Assembly: GCA_950097015.1 (NCBI GenBank)
Contig: CATNEN010000038.1
Location: 30,100,501-30,164,500 of the forward strand
Source of the DNA: Macrostomum hystrix
Taxonomy: Eukaryota > Platyhelminthes > Macrostomidae
Length of the DNA stretch: 64,000 nucleotides
Direction: 5' to 3'
Part shown: piece by piece, positions 23,501 through 33,588 of the stretch
How positions within the stretch are numbered: position 1 is the first letter of the stretch
How the letters are laid out: each line of letters opens with the position of its first letter
The notes under the pieces: model-generated
What the model was told of the DNA's origin: nothing
What the model saw: only the letters and a program-made list of their open reading frames with translations
Databases searched by the model: none
Made by a program: the position numbers and the translations under genes

Positions 23501-24463
23501 CTCCTGAGCACACACTCACACAAGTGTGTAATCTGGCCTGACTTTCTCATCGTCAGGCAGTGCACACTCTCACTGTGACTTGGAGGTTGGTCATCAACAA
23601 GCTCCCAAGCCTTTTATCCGCGGCTACGCCCTATAATGATGTGGCCTCGCCGCGGAATGGAGCTCAGGTGCTGAGGGAGATTGCTTTCATAAAAAAGCGG
23701 CATATTTATCGGAATTTATTCACCGAATAATTATCAGAACCTACCTCGGGTTTCCTACATCAAAGCCATCGACGTCTGGCTTTTCGCCTGTCTGGCATTT
23801 GTCACCGCGTCCCTGCTAGAGTTCGCTGTTGTCAACATGATGGCCAGACGTCAGGAGCAGCGACAATTGCGCGACGAATTGCGTAATCTGATGCGCAAGG
23901 AGATGATGCGACTGGGCGGAAACCTGCTGGCTGGCGGCTCGAGGACCAACTACCGCCGGCGGAGCAAGGCATCGATTGACAAAATCAGTCGCAGTCGCAA
24001 TGCTATATCGGGCAGATTTCGGCAGCAGCTGCTGCAGCCAGATCGCATGGAGATGCAACGCCTTAATGACGACAGCGCGGCTGACAATGCTTCTGATCAT
24101 GACAATGACGGCTTGGACGACGAAAATTCTAGCAGCTACAACGAGCAAGGGTCTGGCAACCGAAGTCGCATCAACAATGAGGAAGTCAACGGCGAAGGCG
24201 CGCTGGTTGATGTCGACAATGGCGACGCTTTCGTGTGGCATCGGCGTCGCCGTGCCAACCAGAGCTGGTATCGTCCGCAGCAGCATCGACAGCAGCAGCG
24301 TAAAGATCGACAGCAACAACCGATGCAGTCGTTGACAGCGAATGCTCAGCAGTTTGAGGCCGAGAAAGTTGATCAGGCTTGCGTCTTCGCCTACCCAGCC
24401 TGCTTCCTGGTGTTCAATGTTGCGTACTGGATCACCTTTCTGTTGAAGAAAGACTTTGTCTAG
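20557..24463 (+). CDS. Cys-loop ligand-gated chloride channel (GluCl/glycine-receptor type), 567 aa
   Basis: Exons 20557-20807, 21441-21771, 22008-22403 and 23738-24463 join in phase to 567 codons plus stop. There is an N-terminal signal peptide ([15 protein letters not shown]). The extracellular domain has [28 protein letters not shown] and [11 protein letters not shown]. The Cys loop is [15 protein letters not shown] (13 residues between cysteines). The second cysteine pair, [13 protein letters not shown], is typical of glutamate- and glycine-gated chloride channels. M1 is [21 protein letters not shown]2 begins with PAR, the anion-selective signature, and reads [15 protein letters not shown]3 follows [13 protein letters not shown]4 is [20 protein letters not shown]. 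The M3-M4 loop is long, basic then acidic, and Gln-rich. In a protostome, glutamate is the likeliest ligand, but the agonist cannot be proven from sequence. The 6' pore position is Leu, where Thr is usual. Confidence 0.93.
20822..21184 (+). mobile_element. Full-length tRNA-derived SINE, family 1, with target-site duplication
   Basis: The head has a box A (TGGCAGAGCGG) and a box B (AGTTCGATTCC). The body contains TTTACGCCCTTGAGGGCCAA and TACACTGCCTGATGATGAGA, and the tail is an ATT repeat. A perfect 13-bp duplication, TAAGTTTTAGACT, flanks it (20809-20821 and 21185-21197), the hallmark of LINE-mediated retroposition. It sits 14 bases inside intron 1 of the channel gene, in the gene's sense orientation. 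Confidence 0.92.
21240..21390. repeat. 24-bp repeat
   Basis: GATCTACCAATCTACCTTCC followed by TCCT is repeated about six times with drift. It lies in channel intron 1, just before exon 2. Confidence 0.8.
21795..21950. repeat. 25-bp repeat with palindromic core
   Basis: The unit is TGTCCATGGACATACTAAGT plus GTTAT, in about five copies. The core GTCCATGGAC is a perfect palindrome. It fills most of the 236-base intron 2 of the channel gene. Confidence 0.9.
22470..22860. repeat. 31-bp minisatellite in channel intron 3
   Basis: The unit is GGCCTTCGAATTCGACATGA plus GAGTTTGAGTA, with about nine well-conserved central copies and degenerate edges. Its reverse complement shares GAAGGCCTACTCAAACTC with the dystrophin-intron array at 44680-45350. 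Confidence 0.93.
23401..23682 (-). mobile_element. SINE family 1, antisense copy with truncated head
   Basis: Read on the minus strand it carries the body words CAACCTCCAAGTCACAGTGA, GCACTGCCTGACGATGAGAA and TGTGTGCTCAGGAGTCAGTG seen in the copy at 20822. Only the end of the tRNA-like head remains. It is inserted in intron 3, 55 bases before exon 4. Confidence 0.85.
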
Positions 24464-24572
24464 CCGATTTATTATTTATTAGCTTCTTTTTTAAATTAGA
24501 TACTTAAGGTTAAGGTACTAAGGTACTATGCGCAGCGCCCGAGGTTATAGACATTGATGCCCGAAATAGCCG

Positions 24573-24704
24573 GTGTGTATTTTCATTGAGCAACGCTCAT
24601 TGAAAACAGCGGGATTCCGAGCGGTTCTGTTTGCACCATAGACATTTCACCGGTATATAATGGCGGGAATCCCAGCGTTGCTCAATGAAAATGAAAATAC
24701 ACAC
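24573..24704. repeat. Inverted repeat (foldback) downstream of the channel gene
   Basis: The left arm (GTGTGTATTTTCATTGAGCA, ACGCT, later GGGATTCC) is matched by the reverse complement of the right arm ending at 24704. The loop contains CCATAGACA. It resembles the foldback elements at 26.4-27.2 kb, which also carry a CATAGAC motif. Confidence 0.75.
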
Positions 24705-24994
24705 TTAACGTTTGAAATACAAGAATCCAAAAAGAATTCCCATTAAAACCCTTGCTCAGCGTTGTTCAATGTCTACAATAGTATTACAAAAATCGTCAAC
24801 AACTGAATCATTGATTCTCGGATGCAACTTGTATATACTCGTAGATATGATAGTTTATAATTGCAGCGAAACTCATCCTTCAAAGGAACTATTGAGGGCC
24901 GAAAAACTCCAAACCAACTTTGCCATGTAGATACACCTCCAAATGATACAGTGTAAATACGTATATTAATTGTGTTATTCATTTTATAAGAGAG

Positions 24995-25450
24995 GAGAAT
25001 ACTAAGAACCATACTAAGAACTATACTAAGAACCATACTAAGAACTATACTAAGAACTATACTAAGAGTTATACTAAGAACCATACTAAGAACTATACTA
25101 AGAATTATACTAAGAATTATACTAAGAACCATACTAAGAACTATAATACTAAGAACTATACTAAGAATTATACTAAGAACCATACTAAGAACTATACTAA
25201 GAATTATACTAAGAATTATACTAAGAACCATACTAAGAACTATACTAAGAATTATACTAAGAATTATACTAAGAACCATACTAAGAACTATAATACTAAG
25301 AACTATACTAAGAATTATACTAAGAACCATACTAAGAACTATACTAAGAATTATACTAAGAATTATACTAAGAACCATACTAAGAACTATACTAAGAACT
25401 ATACTAAGAACTATACTAAGAATTATACTCAGATTTATACCAAGAATATC
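24995..25450. repeat. 12-bp minisatellite
   Basis: The unit is ACTAAGAACTAT with ACC/ATT variants, about 38 copies. It is intergenic, downstream of the channel gene. On the minus strand it gives a meaningless four-residue repeat frame. Confidence 0.95.
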
Positions 25451-26390
25451 ACTAAGAGGGAACTGCTAAACTCTAATCCCGGGGACGCCTAATTGACTGG
25501 AAGATACATACAGTTGCCTAATTTACCGCTCGCGCAATACAGACGCTACCAGATGGAGGAAGTAAACGCTACCAGTAGAGTGCTGAAGTTTACGAAAGAA
25601 ATAACGTTGAAGAATATTAAGAGTTAAACGACCCGTAAGGACCGCCAGTTTAAAACAAATCTACTGGATTGTGATAACAGCAGTGAGATAAAAGATAGCC
25701 CTAGTACAACTTTGGTGACAGCAGTCTAGTAAAGACCTGTAACTTTGATAACAACGGTTGGATTTTCTTATAAGGCCCATATTATATAATTTACCCCCTA
25801 TTACAACATTGGTGTCATTCGGTAGGATTTTAATTGGTATTTAATTTACCCGTATTACACAAATAAGGCTGTGTTGTACAGCTGCTCAGTTTACATGGGC
25901 TGCGAGTAACCAACCAAACTTATACCCTAAATGGTGGTATAACATAGACGAGTATTAACAAGTATTAACAATAATTAATAAGGTAGCTTTGCAAAGCGTC
26001 ATAATTTATTTTTCTGGTCTCCTGATGGCTGATCGTTTCGAACTTCAGGACCTCCTCACAAATAGTTGTCCATGCAGTTATAACATGCACTGCATTAAAA
26101 CGTCAATTTTAACTTGTTTAAATATTTGAGCGTGCATACTGGTATTTATAGCTACACATATGTATTTTAATTTTTCTGCATAGAAACTTTTTTATGTAAT
26201 ATCGTAACTTTATAGTTTAATCATGTAAAGCGCAAACATTATTTTAAGCGCAAAATAAAAGTACAACTAGGCTCACTTTGCGGTTCAGAGTAAAACTCTA
26301 ATTGCTCCATTTAGCGGTGAAATGATTTTCATGATTTTCAAATGAAATGGTCATCTCTTTCTATACAAACTAACTCATAGCATTTTAACC
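25451..26390. other. Intergenic, no gene seen
   Basis: AT-rich sequence. A short GTTGTACAGCTGCTCAGTTT near 25873 resembles a piece of SINE family 2. Nothing else was recognised. Confidence 0.45.
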
Positions 26391-26399
26391 CCGAGACTG

Positions 26400-26521
26400 C
26401 GGATGGCCTGCAGCGCAGGCCATGTGTTATGTCTATGGCCTGCGACTGTTTGTGCGTCTGCTTTCTGCCTCGTTTTGCATAACCGCACTTTGCGGCGATG
26501 GCCTGCAGAGCAGGCCATGGA
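26400..26521. repeat. Paired GGCCTGC palindromes
   Basis: Two short palindromes, ATGGCCTGCAGCGCAGGCCA near 26403 and ATGGCCTGCAGAGCAGGCCA near 26499, face each other about 95 bases apart. GTCTATGGCCTGCGA lies between them. A related GTCTATGGCCTGCAGGGC lies near 28088. Confidence 0.7.
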
Positions 26522-26539
26522 TGAGTAAGTATGTATAAG

Positions 26540-26674
26540 TTATCACCCACTTTTTTTATTTATTTTGGCCGGGAACGGCTGAGGACTCGTTTATTGGCCG
26601 AGGCGAAGCCGAGGCCAAGAAACGATGTCCGAAGACGTTTTCGGCCATAGATAAGTCAAACAAGTGGGTGATAA
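26540..26674. repeat. Foldback element 1
   Basis: Terminal TTATCACCCACTT pairs with AAGTGGGTGATAA at the other end. Inner GGCC boxes and ATTGGCCGAGGC/GCCGAGGCCAAG form a second arm around a GGCGAAGCC-like loop. GGCCATAGATAAG is in the right arm. Confidence 0.75.
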
Positions 26675-26686
26675 TGTATTTATTCC

Positions 26687-26802
26687 ACAGTTGAAGCCAG
26701 ATAATTGTCACCGGACCAGATAAATGTTTATCTGTCCCGGCCAGATTAATTTCAACGGCCAAATAAATAAATTTATCTGGTCTATGGGCCAATCCAACTG
26801 GG
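26687..26802. repeat. Foldback element 2
   Basis: An outer CAGTTGAAGCC-like arm pairs with GGGCCAATCCAACTG. Inside is a shorter hairpin, GACCAGATAAATGTTTATCT, with a mirrored AAATTTATCTGGTCTATGGG on the right. The pairing is less exact than in elements 1 and 3. Confidence 0.55.
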
Positions 26803-26959
26803 GAATAAATAATCTCTCCCGTTTATTCATTTATCTGTGGCCATCAGAACGACTGAGAACTTGTTTCTCGGCCGAGGCGCAGCCGAGGCCAGAGAAACGA
26901 GTTTGAAGTCGTTCTGGCCATAGACAAATGAATAAACGGGGGAGATAGTATTTTTCCCC
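26800..26959. repeat. Foldback element 3
   Basis: About 70 bases of each arm pair with few mismatches, from GGGGAATAAATAATCTC at the left to GAGATAGTATTTTTCCCC at the right. They enclose TTTATTCATTT, GGCC and AGAACGACT. The centre GGCCGAGGCGCAGCCGAGGC is itself almost self-complementary. GGCCATAGACAAATG lies in the right arm. Confidence 0.82.
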
Positions 26960-26984
26960 AACTTGGCTCGGTATTGTGGAAAAA

Positions 26985-27170
26985 AGAACTATAGCTCAAC
27001 AGTCTATGGTTCTGATCGAAACGGTTCCAAATGAATCGTTTCCTCGTCCGGGACGAATAAATATTTCTTCGTCCCGGACAAATAAATGCTTCAACACTAG
27101 ACCATAGACTTATTTGACCGGGACAAGTGGGGGGATAAACAATGTTGGCACAAAGTTGAGCTCTATGGCA
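26985..27170. repeat. Foldback element 4
   Basis: CTCAACAGTCTATGGTTCT on the left matches the reverse complement of AGACCATAGACT on the right, with an outer CTCAAC/GTTGAG pair. The core holds GTCCGGGACGAA/TTCGTCCCGGAC around AATAAATATTT. Confidence 0.7.
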
Positions 27171-27393
27171 CAGAAGCCAGCAATGGAAAATAGCAAGGAA
27201 CAGTAGTACATGTACGCTCGTATATTAAAGTATACGTTAGTTCGTTAGGTTACAGTTTGAAAAGGCGTTCGTCGTAGGCAATCAAAACTTTTGGATTAAA
27301 AAGTCAGCCTTGCCCCCCGGATGTCCCCGGATACTTTTCAATCTGCTACTCCTGACTATGCCAGTGTTTCAATGCTAACGTGAAGCTAACAGT

Positions 27394-27849
27394 TTAAATT
27401 TCAGAAGGTAGTATTAGGCGAGACAAGTGTAGATATTGTTCAGCGGCAAAATACAGAAAAGATTGTACGCTTTGTACGATCAACAGGGCCCGGTATGCCC
27501 AGAAACTCCGGATCCGGGTCAGGCTTCTGATCTTGACCTGCATCGCATGCCGTCCAATCGTTGGCTTCATGAAGGCCAGGTAAAATCTCGTTCTCGTCAA
27601 GTGGAGCCCCGCTATCGTGATCAGATTCATCTTCATCGTCTGTAAATAGACTATCTTCTTCTTCCAGCTCCGAGTCTGTATCGGGATCAAAAGCTGCGTC
27701 CACGGCGGCCATGTACAAAACCTTTTGGCTAATATCGTTTTGACTTTATGCTGCTGCCGGTCAGCAAGGGGATGACGTATAGTGGTTGATACGAGAGGTG
27801 CCAATTTGCTTGCTGAATGAAATAAATATTGACCCCAATTTGGCTTCAA
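27394..27849 (-). other. Low-confidence acidic reading frame, possible element remnant
   Basis: A minus-strand frame (27440-27718) encodes AAFDPDTDSELEEEDSLFTD and DDEDESDHDS, an acidic stretch like the N-terminal regions of some piggyBac-type transposases. The plus strand over 27430-27490 encodes CRYCSAAKYRKDCTLC, a CxxC-x10-CxxC pattern. Both cannot be real in the same place. I see no intact transposase and assign no function. Confidence 0.2.
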
Positions 27850-28665
27850 CAGTGATATAAATATGTGCGTTCAGGGGTTTGAATATCATGTACAATTCAA
27901 ACATTACCGATAAGTCAGTGATGAAATGTACATATCGCATGCTGAGAAGGGGGGAGAGAGTGCACATCAGGAAAATAGTTGAAGCAGCTAAAGTGAAAGA
28001 GAGCCATTTCATATGTGTGGGCTGTGGATATTAACGAAGAGCGCGCTACCGCAAACTAGGGCTATGGCTGCCCAGCGTGAAAATCGTCTATGGCCTGCAG
28101 GGCAAGCCATCTCGCAAACTACACGTATGGCATGAAATAAACTCCGCAGCTATAGGGTTTGTCTAATGATTTCTTAAATGTTTTGTCTAAACTGAGTTTT
28201 AAACAAATATCTGTTGTTTACTGTGTTTGCAAGCGAATGATTTCTATCAGGAATAGAAATTTTTAGATAACTTTTGATTGTTAAACAATTCAATCATCTT
28301 ATAATGATAATACTTAACAATTTGTTGATATTACTACCAGTAGTAGAAACCGCAATGTGAAGTTTTCTAATAGCTGAAAAGCTGAATTTAGTAACTATGA
28401 AAATCTTGCAATTAAATGTGACGCATAATTAAGCGCGCATGACATAAGTGGCACAAGCTCGCACTATCGCAAGCGCGCATTTTAAGTGTCTTGCAAGTAT
28501 CTGGTGCACTCAGAAAACTTGCCCCGCACCACCGCGCACCTCCACGCAAAACCACGAAGTGGAGCCTCGAGTTGGAGTTGCTGCAACTCAAATCGCGACT
28601 AAAGATAGGCTGAGGTGAGCAGCGCGTCAGTCTGACGGAGGCTTCCGTGGCGACTAGGATCGGCT

Positions 28666-28932
28666 TTGCGGAAGTCGAAAGTTCAATGTATCGACAGCGT
28701 CTCAGAATCATTCGATCCGCCGCTACCTGACGACGCCAACGTCACTTACGAGGCCCTTCTCGACGATCCGGAAAAGTTCCACAGTATTGACGGCATTAAT
28801 GTGCTCCAAGGATCTGTGGTCGTCCCAATTGGTGGTGTAACTAATTTGCACACCCTGACATGCTCCGCCGCTTGTATGTATGGCGACATGGTGCCAGGGA
28901 CTACTAAATACTCTAAATGTAAAAGTATTTAG
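28666..28932 (+). CDS. Doubtful exon-like frame of unknown function
   Basis: The frame reads DSVSESFDPPLPDDANVTYE, ALLDDPEKFHSIDGINVLQG and SVVVPIGGVTNLHTLTCSAA before stopping in AT-rich sequence. The composition looks protein-like and G+C is raised over 28440-28900. No partner exon, start or family could be established. It may be an exon of an undetected gene or a transposon fragment. Confidence 0.3.
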   Translation: MRKSKVQCIDSVSESFDPPLPDDANVTYEALLDDPEKFHSIDGINVLQGSVVVPIGGVTNLHTLTCSAACMYGDMVPGTTKYSKCKSI

Positions 28933-29906
28933 TAGTCACTGCATGGATGGTGCTTGGATGGTATACCTTCAAGTCGGTACCTCGGCTGTTCTATTAGCTT
29001 CTCACAATAGGTTCGTCGAGCTTGACACTTTCTGACTGGCTGTGTCAGTACTCATGAACCGCAAGACAAACGACCAGTATTTAGCGGCACTAGGGCACTT
29101 TGTAATAAATAATAAAGAAAAAAGATATGCAGTTCGATTCCAGTTTAATCTAGCATGCGACTTAAAAAAATTTTCTTCGCATGTCATGTCAGCCTCGATA
29201 TCAAATGGGACACTGTCTGGTTGTCTCTAGGGCTTATCTCTTATTGCCGGATTCCAGATTTCATATTGTCGCTTTTAAGCCTAATGCTTTATGCGATTTT
29301 TTTTATGCTGCGATTCTAAAGAAACTACCGACCAGCGCTTATTCTTGTGTATGACTAAAAATGTCAATTAAAAGTAAAAATGCAAATGTCGCCTAGCTGA
29401 AGGCATTCCTACCGCAAATACAGAAAAAAAGCAGAAGACAAACGCAGACGAAAAATAAAAGAACAGAAAGAAATGTAAAATGCTTCGATGTTGGCTTAGA
29501 TTAATACAAGCGTAACAATAATAAACGTTATGCACTTTAAAACCGCTCAGACCTCAGTTCCAAAAGTTCTCTTAGCCCCGCCCTCTCTTGGGCCACACAA
29601 CGTACATTCGTGAATGTACATACCTATTTGTATACCCCTCTATACCCACACTGTATTTTTTAAGGCCCGACATCCAGCCCCGGCAAGAGCGCCCACCACC
29701 CCAACACCCACCCCCAAGCAAACATGCGAACGCCCGCGAAGGGGTGAGAGATTTGAACCTGGGGGGGGGATGAGAGGAGGACGAGTCGTTGGCCGCTTAT
29801 TTCTGTATTTCTATATAAACAGTCGTTTGAAGACAACCAAGTTCACGCTGTAGTTTTTGAAAATTCAAGCTATTTATTTTTGTTTTAATAAATTGAGTAA
29901 CAAAAC
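28933..29906. other. Upstream region of the two-exon gene, nothing certain
   Basis: AT-rich sequence, then a GC-rich patch at 29660-29780 with a G9 run and a GAGATTTGAACCTGG that resembles a tRNA-like box B in reverse. No coding exon. Confidence 0.4.
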
Positions 29907-31491
29907 ATGCGCGAATCAACTGAAACTCTATGGTCTTTGCTGCAAAATCTCAGCTTTAAACAGGAGCAATCAGGAGCTGGAACTGGAGCTGGCATTCGCT
30001 CGTCAAACTGGCTAGAGGCAGCTGTGCTCGACTGCGGCTTCCTGCCATTGAAGCTGAGCCATCCGTGTCTAATTCAACAGGATCGGGGCCCGCTGTCTGG
30101 TCCTCAGGTTAGAAATATTTTAACAGTAGGAATACCAAACCATTTTTGCCGCCCGTTTTTATTCGAAGGGGTCCCCCCTAAAAACAATATTGGCAGCGAC
30201 CGAGTGCTAACTGACTGATGTGTTGACAGACTAGGCGATGGCGTCCTGTGGTTGAGCTGCGCCTAATATTGAGGCTTGATCAGTGAAATTAGAGAAGTTT
30301 GCGTCAGGGTGTCTATAGTGGCCTATTTCCACCTGTTGTAGCCATTGAAGGTCCAGCGAAGACGGAGATGATACAGGCACATTCGGGTGACGTGCTGATA
30401 GATTTTGAAGGCCTGGCAACTGGCAAGGTCGCACTGAGGCGCAGTGCTAATTCATGTATAGGGGTGTATGAAATACACTTAGCGCCTTCGGCCAGAACCA
30501 TTGAATATCTCGACGGTCTTAGGAGCTGGCGACTTGATTATTGTTTCAGAAGATGCGCAACAAAAAGTAAGCCCGTGTTCTTGAGTTTCGTGTAATTGTG
30601 TTGCTCCATTCGAATGCAGCACAAACATTTTTCTGGTGGCCTGGGAAATTTCCCCAACTTTGGTAGCTTTACTGCTGACAGAGCTTTGGAATCTGCTATA
30701 GTATTTGACTCACATGGGCATAAATTGGCTATAGACCGATAAGCCACTAGGATTTCTCTCCGAATCGAGCTCAGGACCTTGGCGCGAGAGGAAAACGAAA
30801 TAACCGCTACTCTACTACTCAACGACACCATTTAAACGTGGATTGTAAATTCGGCAGTAATTTTTTACTTAATAAAAATCTCATATTTGTTTAAATGCTT
30901 TGTGATGTTTTTCGCACTATTTCGAATTTCTAGTTAAATTCACTGCCTGGCCCGCTATTTAAGGTTGAAAAACTGTTAGGCGGCGTCTGTGTGTTCGGCT
31001 GCCTGGCGGACGGTCGCTGTCCGACTATAGCCGGCAGCGATCTAGTCCGCCGCGAGCTGGATCTAGTTCAGCACGGCGCCATCAAGACTGGCTTGAATGC
31101 GCTGCTTCGCGCATTGAGCATGGCCGAGAATGTTGCGAAGCCGGTCTGCCTGTTGCTGCAGCCGTGGCCAGAGACCGCTTCTCCGGTTTCTCCAGATAGC
31201 CTAGTCGAAGCCATTCGAAGCTTCTGGCCGAAGGACACCCGTTGCGGCTTCAGGGCAGCCGTCTTCCTGCTGCCGAAGGATCCGACTAAGGCGCCGGTGC
31301 GAGTGGAAATGAACTCGCTGACTCAAGGTGAGCGGCCTGCCGTCGAGGATATCCTGTTGCTGCCTGCAGCGGCTGAGGCTGCCCTTGAAGAGGACGCTTC
31401 GAATGGGCAGCCGGTCAAAGCGCGAGCTCTTCTCATCGCCTTCGAGATGGGCTCCGCCGCAGCGGCCAAAATGCGCTTCCGCGGCTCTTAG
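29907..31491 (+). CDS. Two-exon protein of unknown function, 252 aa
   Basis: Exons 29907-30107 and 30934-31491 join in phase 0 (donor GTTAGA, acceptor TTTCTAG). The frame starts at ATG after AAC and ends TAG at 31489-31491. The peptide runs ESTETLWSLLQNLSFKQEQS, a Gly/Ala linker, WLEAAVLDCGFLPLKLSHPC, then PLSGPQLNSLPGPLFKVEKL across the junction. It continues with LGGVCVFGCLADGRCP and a mixed alpha/beta-looking remainder ending in AKMRFRGS. The smooth reading across the splice junction supports the model. I could not match it to a family. No transmembrane segment or signal peptide is evident. The intron contains a SINE head in antisense. Confidence 0.7.
30690..30835 (-). mobile_element. SINE family 1 head remnant, antisense
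   Basis: On the minus strand AGAGTAGCGGTTATTTCG, CCTCTCGCGCCAAGGTCC and TGAGCTCGATTCGG match the tRNA-like head of the SINE at 50178-50383. The body is not recognisable. It lies in the intron 30108-30933. Confidence 0.6.
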
Positions 31492-31539
31492 AGAGGCTCC
31501 AGGACTGGGGGCGATGTTCACTCATACCCTACTTTGTGA

Positions 31540-31670
31540 GACACACTGTCCACTGACCATCTACTGTAGGAACTGGGAGCTGATGGACCAGACACACTGT
31601 CCACTGACTAGACGCACTGTCCACAGATCAGACACACTGTCCACTGACAAGACACACTGTCCACTGACTA
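31540..31670. repeat. Short irregular repeat, about 18 bp
   Basis: AGACACACTGTCCACTGACT and variants occur about six times just downstream of the two-exon gene. Confidence 0.75.
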
Positions 31671-32616
31671 GAACTTCAATGGATTTAGAATTATCTTTCG
31701 GAATCTTTCAGCCGACAAACATCAGGCTCTAAATATTTCAGCTGCAGTATATTCTCGTATAATATGTAACTGATAGATTCAATGCTGACCATACCTTACT
31801 AACTGTGGCTAACTGTCAACAGAGTTTCCTATCTTTTAACCGCTTTTTCGATCACTTCTTTGTGGGTAAATTTCCAAGTAGTTTCTAGCACTGTCTAGCA
31901 CCGATATTTATGAGCTAAGCTTAATCAATTATTTACGATAGTACACTATTGCGCATGTAAATTCTTTTCCTTATATCAATTATAAATTGCACGATGCAGA
32001 GCCACCAAATTATAATTTGGCCTCGCCTAGGATTCGATCTAGAAAGTCTCCTGCTACTGACGAAAACAGTAGTCATTGAAGCATGAAAACTTAGTATTCG
32101 AACAAAAATTCATTACGCAATAATTATAGGCCATATCAAACGATCAAGATCCAAACGATCGATCCAGTTTACTTTGAAATTTGAGATTTTGAAATTTAGA
32201 AATTTGCCGAAATCGATCAGTGAGCGTCGAGTCGATGAGAGTCGATGAGAAAATGTATTGACGACAAGAAAAAATACCAAAATAAGTAGTATTGACCGCA
32301 AAGTGACTCTTCCTGCTCTTCTGTGCTTCGAGGCTACCTGGCTAGTGTGAACTTGCTAGTGATTTTTTGTTACGCAGTGACGTACCGCATGAGCCTAAAT
32401 AAGTGCACCACGCGTGGTGGTGACTTAAGCTAGGCGTGACCAATAAAAAGAAAAGACAGTAAAAAGACGAGCAGGAAGGCCAATGGACAACACAGCTAGC
32501 TCCACTGAGCATTTTTCGTTGCTACGATGCCTCTGAATCACAGATGAACACGCATATGAACAAGCTGCCAAACTTGTGCAGAACTCAAGCTCTTGATTGA
32601 CACGAGTGATAATAAG
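31671..32616. other. Intergenic region and leader of the GTPase gene
   Basis: AT-rich. A tRNA-like box B (AGATCGAATCC on the minus strand) near 32030 is a probable SINE relic. No coding exon was seen. Confidence 0.4.
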
Positions 32617-33588
32617 ATGCGCTTAGTAAGAGGGAAGGAGATACAGTACCCAGCAGAAGCATCTCCCTTTGGCTCCATCTATAGCTTGAGCTGTTCAATT
32701 GGACAACTCGGCACGAACGAATCAGTGAATTTCCGGGAACGGAGGAGCCATCCGGGTACTTATAGGACTAGAGAATCTTTTGGATTCTATTCATCGAAGC
32801 GAAAAGCACGACTACTTAAAAATATTGAAATGCAGAACGACCAACTGCAGCAACACGGACCACATCACGCGGCAGGTAGGAATGGTACCTGTCAAAAATA
32901 CGCTACTGCTGATGGAGCGGGAGCCGCAGCGGACTTAGAAGTCGGGCCATCTCATCGACAGACTCAGACTCTGCGAATCGCAGTCCTCGGCGCTCCGGCA
33001 GTTGGCAAGACCAGCCTAGTTCGCCAGTTTGTCCACTGCGATAGACCAGATGTTTACGAGCCGACAGTCAAGCCAATTGTACATAGGCCGACAATCTCAG
33101 TGAACGATCGCACCTACGATACCCGACTAGTTGATTGTCCGCCGTTGGAGTACTTTCCGGAGGACTCGCTACAGGAGTTTGCCAGCTGCTACCGGGGCTG
33201 CGGCCTGCGCTCAGCGACAGCCTACATCCTGGTGTTTGACCTATCGGACGAGCTCAGCTTCCAGTACGTGAGGCAGGTTCGACAACGCCTACTAGACCAG
33301 GGTCTGTGCGCTCCGACACTGGTTGTTGCCAACAAGGCGGACCTGTCCACTGACGCTTCTAGCCGCAGTAAAGAGGCCGGTAAGAGCGGAAGCAAAACTG
33401 AAATTAGTAACATGGTGCGCAAACAATGGAAGTGCCCGTATGTTGAATGCTCGGCTAAATACAACTGGCGAGTGGGCGGTGTGTTTCGCGAATTATTCAA
33501 ACTCATCGAACAGCGAGACTCCGGGCACAGGGCCGCTACAGCTCGGGTGCAGGAGGTGCTTCGCAGGAACCAGTGCAGACTCATGTGA
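32617..33588 (+). CDS. RASL10: RASL10-like small GTPase, single exon
   Basis: The 323-aa frame contains a Ras-type G domain after a low-complexity N-terminal extension. G1 is GAPAVGKT, preceded by LRIAVL. A candidate G2 threonine lies in YEPTVKPIVHRP. The G3 position reads DCPP instead of DxxG. G4 is NKAD and G5 is ECSAK in WKCPYVECSAKYNW. The WKC-YVECSAKYNW block, the altered G3 and the C-terminal RRNQCRLM tail closely resemble vertebrate RASL10A/B. CRLM has the form of a CaaX prenylation signal, suggesting membrane attachment. Without the DxxG motif and the usual catalytic Gln, hydrolysis may be atypical. RASL10 proteins start almost directly at the G domain, so the first ATG (32617) may be too far upstream. 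An ATG at 32830 is an alternative that still leaves an N-terminal extension. There is no intron. Confidence 0.88.
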   Translation: MRLVRGKEIQYPAEASPFGSIYSLSCSIGQLGTNESVNFRERRSHPGTYRTRESFGFYSSKRKARLLKNIEMQNDQLQQHGPHHAAGRNGTCQKYATADGAGAAADLEVGPSHRQTQTLRIAVLGAPAVGKTSLVRQFVHCDRPDVYEPTVKPIVHRPTISVNDRTYDTRLVDCPPLEYFPEDSLQEFASCYRGCGLRSATAYILVFDLSDELSFQYVRQVRQRLLDQGLCAPTLVVANKADLSTDASSRSKEAGKSGSKTEISNMVRKQWKCPYVECSAKYNWRVGGVFRELFKLIEQRDSGHRAATARVQEVLRRNQCRLM

